From assembly GCF_004136635.1 (NCBI RefSeq), contig NZ_NOIU01000002.1, forward strand, positions 990,028 to 1,054,027: a stretch of 64,000 nucleotides of DNA, given 5' to 3'. The position numbers and the translations under genes are program-made. The notes under the pieces were generated by a model. That model had not been told where the DNA came from. It saw only the letters and a list, made by a program, of their open reading frames with translations, and searched no databases. This document shows positions 1-7,158 of this stretch, one piece after another; position 1 is the stretch's first letter; every line of letters begins with the position of its first letter. Source of the DNA: Rothia halotolerans. Lineage in GTDB: Bacteria; Actinomycetota; Actinomycetes; Actinomycetales; Micrococcaceae.

Positions 1-933
1 GGGGAAGGTGAAGTGGGCGTTGCCGGGCAGCCGGTGCTCGCGCCCGAGCTCGGCCGGTCCCCGCAGCACGGCCTCGGGCACGGCGCGGGCCATCCCCTCG
101 ACCAGCCGGTCCCGCAGCCCCGCGATGCGCTCGGACTCCGCCGCCAGGCCCTCGGCGGCCTCCCGGGCCGCGGCGCCGAAGCCCGCGATCGCCGGGGCGT
201 CCACGGTCCCGGAGCGGACGTCGCGCTCCTGGCCACCGCCGTGGACGAGCGCCTCGAGCGGGGCGGTCCGCGTCGCCACCAGGGCGCCGACCCCCATGGG
301 CGCGCCGATCTTGTGCCCCGAGACGGCCATCGTGGTGGCCCCCGAGCCGTGGAAGTCCAGCGGGAGGGCGCCGAAGGACTGGACGGCGTCGGTGTGGAAG
401 GGGACCCCCGCCGCGGCCGCGACCTCCGCGAGCCGGGCGATCGGCTGCACGGCGCCCACCTCGTTGTTGGCCCACATGACCGAGACCAGCGCGACGTCGT
501 CGGCTCCCCCGGCCAGCAGCCGCTCCAGGTCCGCGGGGTCCGTCCGCCCGTCCGTGTCCACCGGCAGCCGCTCGATCCGCGCGCCCTGCCGGCGGGCCAG
601 CCACTCGGCGCAGTCCGCCACGGCGTGGTGCTCGATCCCGGAGACGACGACGCGCGGGCGGCTGGATCCCCCGGCGTTGCGTCCCCAGTACAGCCCCTTG
701 ATCGCGAGGTTGTCCGCCTCCGTCCCGCCGGAGGTGAAGATCACCTCGGCCGGATCCGCCGAGAGCGCCGCCGCGACCCGCTCCCGGGCCTCCTCGACGA
801 CGCTGCGCGCGGAGCGCCCCGCCGAGTGCAGGGAGGAGGGGTTGCCGCCGCGGCGCAGCTGCTCCGTCATCGCCTCGAGGGCGTCGGGGCTCACCGGCGT
901 CGTCGCCGCATGGTCGAGATACACGCGCTGCAC
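1..933 (-). CDS. Cysteine desulfurase (IscS/NifS type), 3' end outside window
   Basis: PLP enzyme that takes sulfur from cysteine for Fe-S clusters and tRNA thiolation. The frame is open from a GTG at 933 to the window edge, giving 311 residues; the family is usually about 380-400, so roughly 80 residues are missing. Visible marks: the N-terminal VYLDHAATTPVSP stretch, the SGGTEADN cofactor loop (about 68-75), EHHA (101-104), an Asp at 182 and the Schiff-base lysine in SGHKIGAP (K208). The loop with the catalytic cysteine would lie beyond the window. A strong GGAGGAGG ribosome site precedes the GTG. A TAGACT box on the minus strand at 993-998 is a likely -10. The next gene, which would say whether it serves tRNA (MnmA) or Fe-S assembly, is not visible. 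Confidence 0.93.
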   Translation of the reverse strand, partial: MQRVYLDHAATTPVSPDALEAMTEQLRRGGNPSSLHSAGRSARSVVEEARERVAAALSADPAEVIFTSGGTEADNLAIKGLYWGRNAGGSSRPRVVVSGIEHHAVADCAEWLARRQGARIERLPVDTDGRTDPADLERLLAGGADDVALVSVMWANNEVGAVQPIARLAEVAAAAGVPFHTDAVQSFGALPLDFHGSGATTMAVSGHKIGAPMGVGALVATRTAPLEALVHGGGQERDVRSGTVDAPAIAGFGAAAREAAEGLAAESERIAGLRDRLVEGMARAVPEAVLRGPAELGREHRLPGNAHFTFP

Positions 934-992
934 CGCGGTCCTCCTCCTGGTCGTCTCCTGCTCCTCCGGCGGCCCGCCCGGCCGCCGCGTCC

Positions 993-998
993 AGTCTA
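993..998 (-). promoter_or_regulatory. Candidate -10 box of the cysteine desulfurase gene
   Basis: TAGACT on the minus strand, about 60 nt upstream of the GTG, inside the first unit of an 18-bp tandem repeat. No clear -35 was seen. Confidence 0.4.
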
Positions 999-1046
999 AT
1001 TCCGCCAGCCGGTCTGGTTCCGCCGCCCGGTCTGATTCCGCTGCCC
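993..1046. repeat. Three tandem 18-bp imperfect repeats
   Basis: Units at 993-1010, 1011-1028 and 1029-1046 share the pattern rGTCTrrTTCCGCyrsCC. They lie between the divergent cysteine desulfurase and trmL genes and overlap the probable -10 box of the former. Confidence 0.75.
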
Positions 1047-1132
1047 GCCGGGGCCCTGCCGTCTGGTCCCGCCGTACGGGGCCGGGCCGCCCGGGCAGAG
1101 CGCTCCGGCAGGCCCGTCCCCTCCGGAGGGCC

Positions 1133-1145
1133 TAGACTGGCTCGG
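1133..1145 (+). promoter_or_regulatory. Leaderless promoter of trmL
   Basis: TAGACT at 1133-1138 followed by 7 nt and the GTG start. No ribosome site fits in the gap, so the transcript probably begins at or next to the start codon. Confidence 0.55.
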
Positions 1146-1610
1146 GTGTTCCATCTGCTGTTCTACACCCCCGAAATCCCCGGCAACACCGGCAACGCGA
1201 TCCGACTCGCGGCCGTGACCGGAGCCCACCTGCACCTGGTCGAGCCGCTCGGCTTCGACTTCGCCGACGCGAACCTGCGCCGGGCGGGGCTGGACTACCA
1301 CGACCTCGCCGTCGTCACGGTCCACCCGAGCCTCGAGGCCGCCTGGGAGGCCCTGGGGCCCGCCCGCGTCCTGGCCTTCAGCACCACCGGCACCACCGGA
1401 TACGCCGAGGTGGAGTACCGCGAGGGCGACGTGCTGATGTTCGGCCCCGAGTCCGTGGGGCTGCCCGAGGAGGTCCAGGCCGACCCGCACGTGAGCAGGC
1501 GGCTCCGGATCCCGATGCTGCCCGGCCGCCGCTCCCTGAACCTCGCCAACTCGGCCTCGATCGCGCTCTACGAGGCCTGGCGGCAGAACGGCTTCGGCGG
1601 GGTCCGCTGA
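1146..1610 (+). CDS. trmL: tRNA (cytidine(34)-2'-O)-methyltransferase TrmL
   Basis: SPOUT-class methyltransferase that 2'-O-methylates the wobble nucleotide of certain leucine tRNAs using S-adenosylmethionine. The 154-residue length is normal for the family. Visible family blocks are the N-terminal PEIPGNTGNAIRL (about 10-22), the FGPESVGLP loop and the C-terminal IPMLPGRRSLNLANS segment that forms the trefoil knot and cofactor pocket. The GTG start at 1146 places the usual family N-terminus and lies 7 nt after a TAGACT box, so the mRNA is probably leaderless. It converges with the HtrA gene, 82 bp away; no convincing hairpin terminator was seen between them. Confidence 0.93.
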   Translation: MFHLLFYTPEIPGNTGNAIRLAAVTGAHLHLVEPLGFDFADANLRRAGLDYHDLAVVTVHPSLEAAWEALGPARVLAFSTTGTTGYAEVEYREGDVLMFGPESVGLPEEVQADPHVSRRLRIPMLPGRRSLNLANSASIALYEAWRQNGFGGVR

Positions 1611-1692
1611 GACGCGGGCGGCCGGCCCCCTCGCCGGGAGGGGCGTTTCCCTCACGGGGACGGGCGCGCAGGACGCGGCCGGCCCTGCCCCG

Positions 1693-3264
1693 CTACTGCC
1701 CGGAGTCCTCTGAGTCACCGATCGTCACGTCCGCGGTCCGCTCCGAGCCGCCGCGCTGGTAGGAGATCGAGATCTCGTCGCCCGGCGAGTGCTCGCGGAT
1801 CGTGGCCGTCATGGACTCGGCGTCGGTGACGCGGCGGCCGTCCACCTCGGTCACGACGTCGCCCGCCTTCAGGCCCGCCGAGGAGGCCGGCGACCCGCCC
1901 ACCACGGAGCGCACCTCGGCCCCGTCGCTGAAGGACTGGCTCTGGCTGTCGTTGGCCGGGTGCGAGGACACCGTGGCGCCCAGGTAGCCGTGGCTGGCCG
2001 AGCCGTCCTCGATCAGCTCCTGCGCCACGCGCTGGGCGTAGTCGATGGGGATCGCGAAGCCGACGCCGATGTTCCCCTCGGCCGAGGAGGTCCCCGAGTC
2101 GGAGCCGGAGCCCGCCGAGGCGATCGCCACGTTGATGCCGATGACCTCGCCGTCGGCGTCCACGAGCGCGCCGCCGGAGTTGCCCGGGTTGATCGCCGCG
2201 TCGGTCTGCATGACGTTGAGCGCGATGGTCGACTCGCCCTGCGAGCCCCGGGTGCCGCCGTCCTGGTCCGGGAACTCGAAGCGGAACGGCGAGGAGCCCT
2301 CCGAGCCCTGGGAGGAGTCCGTGGAGTCCCCCTCGGGCGCGGCCGAGGAGGCCACCGAGATGGTCCGCGAGAGGTTGGAGACGATTCCGTCCGTGACCGT
2401 GCCCGAGAGCCCGAGCGGTGCGCCGATCGCGACGGCGATGTCGCCCACGTTCAGCGCCGAGGAGTCGCCCATGGTGGCCGGGGTGAGGTTCAGGCCCGAG
2501 GGGTCGACCTTGATGACGGCCAGGTCCGACGTCGGGTCCGTGCCGACGATCTGCGCCGTGCGGGCCGTCCCGTCGGAGAGCTGGACCTCGATGGAGGGGC
2601 TGCTCGTGGAGCCGTCCAGGGTCACCACGTGGGTGTTGGTGAGAATATGCCCCTGGCCGTCCAGGACGACGCCGGAGCCGCTGCCGCTCTCGCTGGACCC
2701 CGCCACAGAGATCGTGACCGTCGAGGGCGAGGCCTTCTCGGCCGCCGCGGTCACCGCGTTCACGGAATCGGTGTTGTTGACGATAGTCGTGGCGGAGTTG
2801 GTCCCCTGCGACGTCGTCTGGGAGGCGGGCTGGGACATCAGCGCCGACGTGCCGACCGCGGCACCGCCGCCCACCAGGGCCGCCAGCACCATGCCAGTGA
2901 TCAACGTCCCGGCGCCGAAGCGGCGGCGGGAGCCCTCGGGGCGGGCGCCGCCGTAGGGCTCGCCGGGGGCCGGCGCGTAGCCCGGGGCGGCCTCGTAGGA
3001 CTGCTCCGGGCCCTGACCGGGGGGCTGGGCCGGTCCCTGTCCATAGGGCTGGTCCGGCCTCTGGCCGTAGGGCTGGTCCGGACCCCGGCCGTACGTCCGC
3101 TCCGCTCCTGGGCGGGGCGCCTGCCCCGCACCGCGGGGGTCGGCGGGCCGGCCCTCGGCGGCGCTCGGCTCGCGGCCGGGCGCCGGCTCGGGGCCCTGGC
3201 CGCGGCCGGGCTCACGGCCCGGCTCGCCGGACCAGGGGTGATCGCTTCTGGGATGCTCGCTCAT
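1693..3264 (-). CDS. HtrA/DegP-like membrane-anchored serine protease
   Basis: Trypsin-like protease with a C-terminal PDZ domain, acting outside the membrane in envelope protein quality control. Of 523 residues, about 1-115 are a proline/glycine/glutamine-rich cytoplasmic tail with a repeated DQPYGQ-type motif near 62-90. One transmembrane helix follows (about 117-140), then the protease with catalytic H212 (in TNTHVV), D247 (in SDLAV) and S363 (in GNSGGAL), and a PDZ domain near 415-515. A long Ser/Gly-rich insertion lies at about 305-345, between the second and third catalytic residues. The ATG at 3264 is chosen over an upstream start because a GGAAGAAGG site precedes it. Gene context (divergent from a PspA-type locus) also suggests envelope stress; that part is inference. 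Confidence 0.92.
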   Translation of the reverse strand: MSEHPRSDHPWSGEPGREPGRGQGPEPAPGREPSAAEGRPADPRGAGQAPRPGAERTYGRGPDQPYGQRPDQPYGQGPAQPPGQGPEQSYEAAPGYAPAPGEPYGGARPEGSRRRFGAGTLITGMVLAALVGGGAAVGTSALMSQPASQTTSQGTNSATTIVNNTDSVNAVTAAAEKASPSTVTISVAGSSESGSGSGVVLDGQGHILTNTHVVTLDGSTSSPSIEVQLSDGTARTAQIVGTDPTSDLAVIKVDPSGLNLTPATMGDSSALNVGDIAVAIGAPLGLSGTVTDGIVSNLSRTISVASSAAPEGDSTDSSQGSEGSSPFRFEFPDQDGGTRGSQGESTIALNVMQTDAAINPGNSGGALVDADGEVIGINVAIASAGSGSDSGTSSAEGNIGVGFAIPIDYAQRVAQELIEDGSASHGYLGATVSSHPANDSQSQSFSDGAEVRSVVGGSPASSAGLKAGDVVTEVDGRRVTDAESMTATIREHSPGDEISISYQRGGSERTADVTIGDSEDSGQ

Positions 3265-3418
3265 CGCAGGCCTTCTTCCACCATGTTTCTGCCGTCGGTC
3301 CCATCCTCGCCGGGAGGGCTGTGGCGATGTTGGGTGTTTTCTGGAAGCCGGCTGATGCTCGGCCCCCAAGCTCCTGCGACCGCCTCCCCGGCACCGTCCC
3401 GCCCGACTCCCGATTGCC

Positions 3419-3452
3419 TACACTGTCAGTAGATGCACAAGTTCATTGTGCA
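3419..3452 (+). promoter_or_regulatory. Promoter with inverted repeat upstream of the PspA locus
   Basis: TACACT at 3419-3424 is a candidate -10. Just downstream, TGCACAA at 3434-3440 and TTGTGCA at 3446-3452 form a perfect 7-bp inverted repeat around a 5-base spacer. It sits at or just after the expected transcription start, where a repressor would block. It does not resemble the operator I know for ClgR, the regulator of psp genes in mycobacteria. The regulator is unknown. Confidence 0.5.
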
Positions 3453-3491
3453 CCGAGGGGAGCGCCCCGGCGCCTGAAGCGAGGAGACATC

Positions 3492-5066
3492 GTGTCATCA
3501 GCACTGTCGATCGGCCCCGCAGCGGTCGTGGCCGCCTCCGGCGGGAGCGTCCTGATGCTGGCGGGGGCGCTGCTGCTGGGCGGCGTGGTCCTGCTCGGCG
3601 GGGGCGCGCTGTGGCTGCTCCAGCGGCGTCGGGCGCCGTGGCGCCGGAGGGAGCGGGGCTCCTCCCCCGCCGCCTCGCCCCGTCCCGGTGCGGCCCCGCC
3701 CGCCGGATCAGCCGCCCCGGAGCCCCTCGAGAGCCTGCGCGAGCGGGCCGGATCGCTCCTGGTGAGCACCGACGACGCCATCGCGCACAGCGAGCAGGAG
3801 CTCGCCTTCGCCCAGGCCCAGTACGGGCAGGAGCAGACCGGGCCCTTCCGCGAGGCGATCGACCGGGCCTCCGGGCACCTGCGGCACAGCTTCCAGCTCC
3901 AGCGTCAGCTCGAGGACGAGATCCCGGACACCGAGGACGACCGTCGCGCGTGGCTCACCGAGATCGTGCGCGGCTGCGAGGAGGCCCAGCGCTCGCTGCG
4001 CGCCCAGGAGCGCGGCTTCGCCGAGCTGCGCCGCCTGGAGCTCGACGCCGGCCGGGCGGTCGAGCGCCTCGCCGAGGCCATCGAGGCCGCCCGCCAGCGC
4101 CTGCCCGAGGCCGAGCGGGAGCTGGACCGGCTGCGCTCGCGGTACGCGGAGTCGGCGGTCGAGACGGTCGTGGAGAACGTCTCCGAGGCCCGGGAGCGCC
4201 TCGGGTTCGCGGAGCGGGCCGCGGGCGAGGCGCACGAGGCCCTGGCTGCCGCGGACACCTCGGAGGCGGTGCTGGACGTGCGCGCCGGTGAGGAGGCCGT
4301 GGGCCAGGTGGACGGCCTGGTCCGGGCCATCGCCAGGACCAGCGCCGAGATGGAGGCCGCGACGCGCTCGCTGGAGGAGGCCCTCTCCCGCGCCCGGGCC
4401 GACCTCGCGGAGGCGCACGGGCTGCTGGAGCGGGGAGGCTTCGGCGACCTCGCCGGGGCCGCGGCCGGCGTCGAGAGCGTGGTGGAGGGCATCGAGCGCG
4501 AGCGCGCGGCGGGGCCGAGCGACCCGCTGGCCCACGCCCGCCGCCTGGCCGAGGCCCGCGCCGAGCTGGACCGCGGGCTGCGCAGCGTGCGCGACCAGAA
4601 CCAGCAGGACCGGGCCGCCCGCGAGACGCTGGCCCACACGCTCGTCTCCGCGCAGGCCCGGCTCTCCTCGGCCTCCGACTTCCTCTGGTCCCGCCGCGGC
4701 GCCGTCCGCGCGGAGGCCCGGACCCGCCTGCACGAGGCCGAGCGGCACCTGGAGACGGCGCAGCGGCTGCGCGCGAGCGACCCCTCGGAGGCGCTCACCC
4801 ACGCCAACGAGGCGATCCGGCTGGCCGAGGACGCCCAGCGGATGGCGATGGGAGACACCCGCGAGTTCTCCTCCGAGCGGGACCGGCACGACGGCGGGGG
4901 GATGGACTCGGCGGCCCTCGGCGGCATCCTGCTGGGGACGCTGCTCAGCGGGGGCGGCCGGGGGCGCCGCATCGGCGGCTCCTTCGGCGGGGGCTTCGGC
5001 GGCGGCCGCGGTGATCCGCCGGGCGGCTACGGCGGGTTCGGCGGCGGCATCGCCGGCCCGCACTGA
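3492..5066 (+). CDS. Membrane coiled-coil protein of the PspA locus, lacking the TPM domain
   Basis: Resembles the part that follows the TPM domain in actinobacterial TPM-domain proteins encoded next to PspA. Residues 1-45 contain a hydrophobic segment (about 17-42) followed by an Arg-rich stretch. From about 75 to 465 the protein is long, charged and helical, rich in Glu/Arg/Ala. The last ~45 residues are a glycine-rich tail with GGG/GGFGG runs. In relatives as I know them, a secreted TPM (YgcG-like) domain of about 150 residues comes first; here only about 230 bp separate the gene from htrA and no such domain is encoded. The GTG at 3492 has a GAGGAGA site. It probably helps PspA monitor or stabilise the membrane, but this is inference. 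524 residues. Confidence 0.7.
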   Translation: MSSALSIGPAAVVAASGGSVLMLAGALLLGGVVLLGGGALWLLQRRRAPWRRRERGSSPAASPRPGAAPPAGSAAPEPLESLRERAGSLLVSTDDAIAHSEQELAFAQAQYGQEQTGPFREAIDRASGHLRHSFQLQRQLEDEIPDTEDDRRAWLTEIVRGCEEAQRSLRAQERGFAELRRLELDAGRAVERLAEAIEAARQRLPEAERELDRLRSRYAESAVETVVENVSEARERLGFAERAAGEAHEALAAADTSEAVLDVRAGEEAVGQVDGLVRAIARTSAEMEAATRSLEEALSRARADLAEAHGLLERGGFGDLAGAAAGVESVVEGIERERAAGPSDPLAHARRLAEARAELDRGLRSVRDQNQQDRAARETLAHTLVSAQARLSSASDFLWSRRGAVRAEARTRLHEAERHLETAQRLRASDPSEALTHANEAIRLAEDAQRMAMGDTREFSSERDRHDGGGMDSAALGGILLGTLLSGGGRGRRIGGSFGGGFGGGRGDPPGGYGGFGGGIAGPH

Positions 5067-5190
5067 GCACCCCGCCCCGAGGCGGGCGGACGCCCGGACC
5101 CGGGCTCCGTCTCCCGCCGCGGGAGCGGATCTGAGACGATGAACACAGCAGCGGGGCGACCGCCACCGCGCATCGGCAAGAGAGGCAACC

Positions 5191-5907
5191 ATGGTTAAGC
5201 AGTCCATCTTCGGGCGCATCGCCCAGCTCGCGAAGGCCAACATCAACTCCATGATCGACGCCGCGGAGGACCCGCAGAAGATGCTCGATCAGATGGTCCG
5301 CGACTACAAGAACAACATCGTGGAGGCCGAGCAGGCGGTGGCCCAGACCATCGGGAACCTCCGCATGCTCGAGGAGGACCACGCCGAGGACGCCCGGGAG
5401 GCGGAGGAATGGGGCCAGAAGGCCCTGGCGGCCTCCCAGAACGCCGACAGGCTCCGCGGCGAGGGCGACGCCGCCGACGCGGACAAGTTCGACAACCTCG
5501 CCAAGGTCGCCCTCCAGCGGCAGCTGGCGGCGGAGAAGGAGGCCCGCGACGCCGAGCCCCAGATCGCCTCCCAGACCGAGACGGTGGAGAAGCTCAAGGA
5601 CGGCCTGAACCGGATGCGGTCCAAGCTGGACGAGCTCGCCCGCAAGCGCGACGAGCTCAACGCCCGCCAGCGCTCCGCCAGCGCGCAGAACCAGGTCAAC
5701 GACGCGCTGAAGGCCTTTGACGTCATGGACCCCACCAGCGAGGTCACTCGGTTCGAGGAGAAGGTGCGGCGCGAGGAGGCGCGCGTGCGCGGGGCCGAGG
5801 AGCTCGCGTCGTCGTCCCTGGACGCGCAGTTCGAGGCGCTCGAGGACCTGACCCAGCAGTCCGAGGTCGACGCCCGGCTCGCCGCCCTGAAGCGCCAGCA
5901 GTCCTGA
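5191..5907 (+). CDS. pspA: PspA/IM30-family phage shock protein
   Basis: ESCRT-III-like peripheral membrane protein that binds and stabilises stressed membranes. 238 residues, almost entirely helical: an N-terminal amphipathic helix region (VKQSIFGRIAQLAKANINSM) followed by the conserved hairpin with AEDPQKMLDQMVRDY (about 26-40) and a long Ala/Glu/Arg-rich coiled coil. The ATG at 5191 is preceded by GAGAGG. It lies 124 bp after the TPM-less coiled-coil gene on the same strand and is followed by a strong terminator, so the two probably form one transcription unit. Confidence 0.92.
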   Translation: MVKQSIFGRIAQLAKANINSMIDAAEDPQKMLDQMVRDYKNNIVEAEQAVAQTIGNLRMLEEDHAEDAREAEEWGQKALAASQNADRLRGEGDAADADKFDNLAKVALQRQLAAEKEARDAEPQIASQTETVEKLKDGLNRMRSKLDELARKRDELNARQRSASAQNQVNDALKAFDVMDPTSEVTRFEEKVRREEARVRGAEELASSSLDAQFEALEDLTQQSEVDARLAALKRQQS

Positions 5908-5920
5908 GCGCCCTCCTCCG

Positions 5921-5961
5921 AGCGGCGGCCGGGCCCGGCAAGGGGCCCGGCCGCCGCTTTT
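5921..5961 (+). terminator. Intrinsic terminator after pspA
   Basis: A perfect 16-bp stem (5921-5936 with 5943-5958), a 6-nt loop and TTTT at 5958-5961, 13 bp after the pspA stop. Confidence 0.9.
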
Positions 5962-6035
5962 CCGCCCGGCAGGCCCTCCTTCCCGGCGCCCTCACCGCCT
6001 CACACCCTGCCCGCATCCCTCGTGAAAGGACCCTC

Positions 6036-6434
6036 GTGCCCGTACCCGACGACGCCGTGGACCTCGACAGCTACCGAGACGTCTGCCACCTCTTCGCGGC
6101 CCTCTCCTCCCCCGCCCGCGCCGCCACGATCCACCTGCTGAGCCAGGGCGAGAAGACTGTGGGCGAGCTCCACGAGCTGCTCGGCATCTCCCAGCCCCTG
6201 CTCTCGCAGCACCTGCGGAGCCTGCGCGAGGCCAGGCTCGTGATCGGGAGGAGGGAGGGCCGGTCCATCCACTACCGCCTCGCCGACGAGCACGTGGCCC
6301 ACGTCTTCCTCGACGCGCTGACCCACTCCCGGCACGAGGAGGGCACGGGGGCCTTCCGGGGAGGAGACAGGGGTGGAGAAGGGCTGAGAGAGCCCATGAG
6401 GGCCGTGAAGACCCGCCAGGACGGTGGAGGCTGA
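6036..6434 (+). CDS. ArsR/SmtB-family metal-sensing repressor, CzrA-like
   Basis: Winged-helix repressor of 132 residues. The helix-turn-helix is at about 40-65 (TVGELHELLG...SQPLLSQHLRSL). The C-terminal helix carries D84, H86, H97 and H100, spaced D-x-H-x10-H-x2-H. That is the alpha-5 zinc site of SmtB/CzrA proteins, so zinc (or cobalt/nickel) sensing is expected. The N-terminal cysteine typical of arsenic or cadmium sensors is absent apart from C17, which has no partner. The GTG start at 6036 has a GAAAGGA site. No metal exporter or uptake gene is adjacent, so the target is elsewhere or the gene itself. The last ~30 residues are a charged, low-complexity tail. Confidence 0.85.
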   Translation: MPVPDDAVDLDSYRDVCHLFAALSSPARAATIHLLSQGEKTVGELHELLGISQPLLSQHLRSLREARLVIGRREGRSIHYRLADEHVAHVFLDALTHSRHEEGTGAFRGGDRGGEGLREPMRAVKTRQDGGG

Positions 6435-6689
6435 CCCGGCTGGCCTCGCGGCCAACCTCGGCCGGCCTCGCGGCGGCGGTCCGCTACCGAGGCCGTAACC
6501 GCGGCCGTGGCCGGGTTTGGCCTTGGCGGGGTCCGCTCCAGGGTCGGGCGGCGCCTCGGCGGAACAGAGGCGGTGTCGGAGGGGCGGTCAGCGCCCCCAC
6601 CCGTACTGCTGGCCTGAGACCCGCACTGCTGGCCTGGGCTCGGGGCGGGGCCGGAACGCCGTCGTGCATCGCTGAGCCCCGGGCAGGCG
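6435..6689. other. Non-coding interval after the ArsR gene
   Basis: GC-rich sequence with no supportable gene on either strand. It holds a 20-bp tandem duplication at 6601-6640 and nothing else that I can identify. Confidence 0.6.
6601..6640. repeat. Tandem 20-bp duplication
   Basis: Units 6601-6620 and 6621-6640 share 17 of 20 bases, including an intact ACTGCTGGCCTG core. Confidence 0.7.
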
Positions 6690-6721
6690 AAAGGCCCCCA
6701 TCCCGAAGGATGGGGGCCTTT
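6690..6721 (-). terminator. Terminator of tRNA-fMet
   Basis: Perfect 14-bp stem (6690-6703 with 6708-6721). Read on the minus strand, the loop is a stable C(UUCG)G tetraloop. It starts about 20 bp after the tRNA 3' end. Confidence 0.88.
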
Positions 6722-6742
6722 CCGTCTGCCGTGAGACTCTCG

Positions 6743-6816
6743 TTGCGGGGGCAAGATTTGAACTTGCGACCTCCGGGTTATGAGCCCGGCGAGCTACCGA
6801 ACTGCTCCACCCCGCG
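6743..6816 (-). tRNA. Initiator tRNA-fMet (anticodon CAT)
   Basis: Minus strand. The acceptor begins CGCGGGG and pairs from position 2 with CCCCGC, leaving the C1xA72 mismatch that marks initiator tRNAs. The anticodon stem CCGGG/CCCGG has the three consecutive G:C pairs next to the loop CTCATAA, also initiator-specific. The TTCAAAT T-loop is present. The 3' CCA is not encoded: the next bases read CGA after A73. Confidence 0.96.
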
Positions 6817-6828
6817 GCGACTCATATA

Positions 6829-6857
6829 ACTATACGATCCCTCCCCCAACCCTGCAA
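6829..6857 (-). promoter_or_regulatory. Promoter of tRNA-fMet
   Basis: Minus strand: TTGCAG (6857-6852), a 17-nt spacer, and TATAGT (6834-6829). The predicted start is a few bases before the tRNA 5' end at 6816. This is one of the best sigma-70-like matches in the window. Confidence 0.8.
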
Positions 6858-7085
6858 GTCGAAAGGGCCATAAGTGGTCCATCTCACGAAAAGGAGTCGG
6901 AGACGCCGCGGATCGGCCCTTATTCCGGCCCGACAGCGGGCCGGGCCCGGCGGCCATCCCGCTCCGACAGCCGCTCCAGATGGTTCGAAGGCCTGACCCG
7001 GACGGATCGAGGGCCTGACTCGTCTGGGCCGAGCACCCGCCACGGACCGCACCCGACGGCCCCGGATCATTCCCGGACGACCCCC
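6858..7085. other. Non-coding interval between tRNA-fMet and the UPF0182 gene
   Basis: No gene is supportable here. Apart from the tRNA promoter at one end and the UPF0182 terminator at the other, I see nothing distinct. Confidence 0.6.
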
Positions 7086-7146
7086 AGAACGGCCGGAGGC
7101 CCGGCGGCGGGATCTCCGGATCCTGCCGCCGGGCCTCCGGCGTTCT
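7086..7146 (-). terminator. Hairpin after the UPF0182 gene
   Basis: Long inverted repeat (7086-7113 with 7120-7146) with one bulged G and one G-T pair, starting about 12 bp past the stop codon. The U-tract is weak. Confidence 0.7.
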
Positions 7147-7158
7147 TCGGGCAGTGGG

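Noticed and set aside
1611..1692. Terminator between trmL and htrA
   Set aside because: Short self-complementary GC stretches occur but no stem of convincing length was found.
3212..3491. Possible upstream extension encoding a TPM domain for the coiled-coil protein
   Set aside because: The in-frame upstream codons give low-complexity sequence without the TPM pattern, and a good ribosome site precedes the GTG at 3492.
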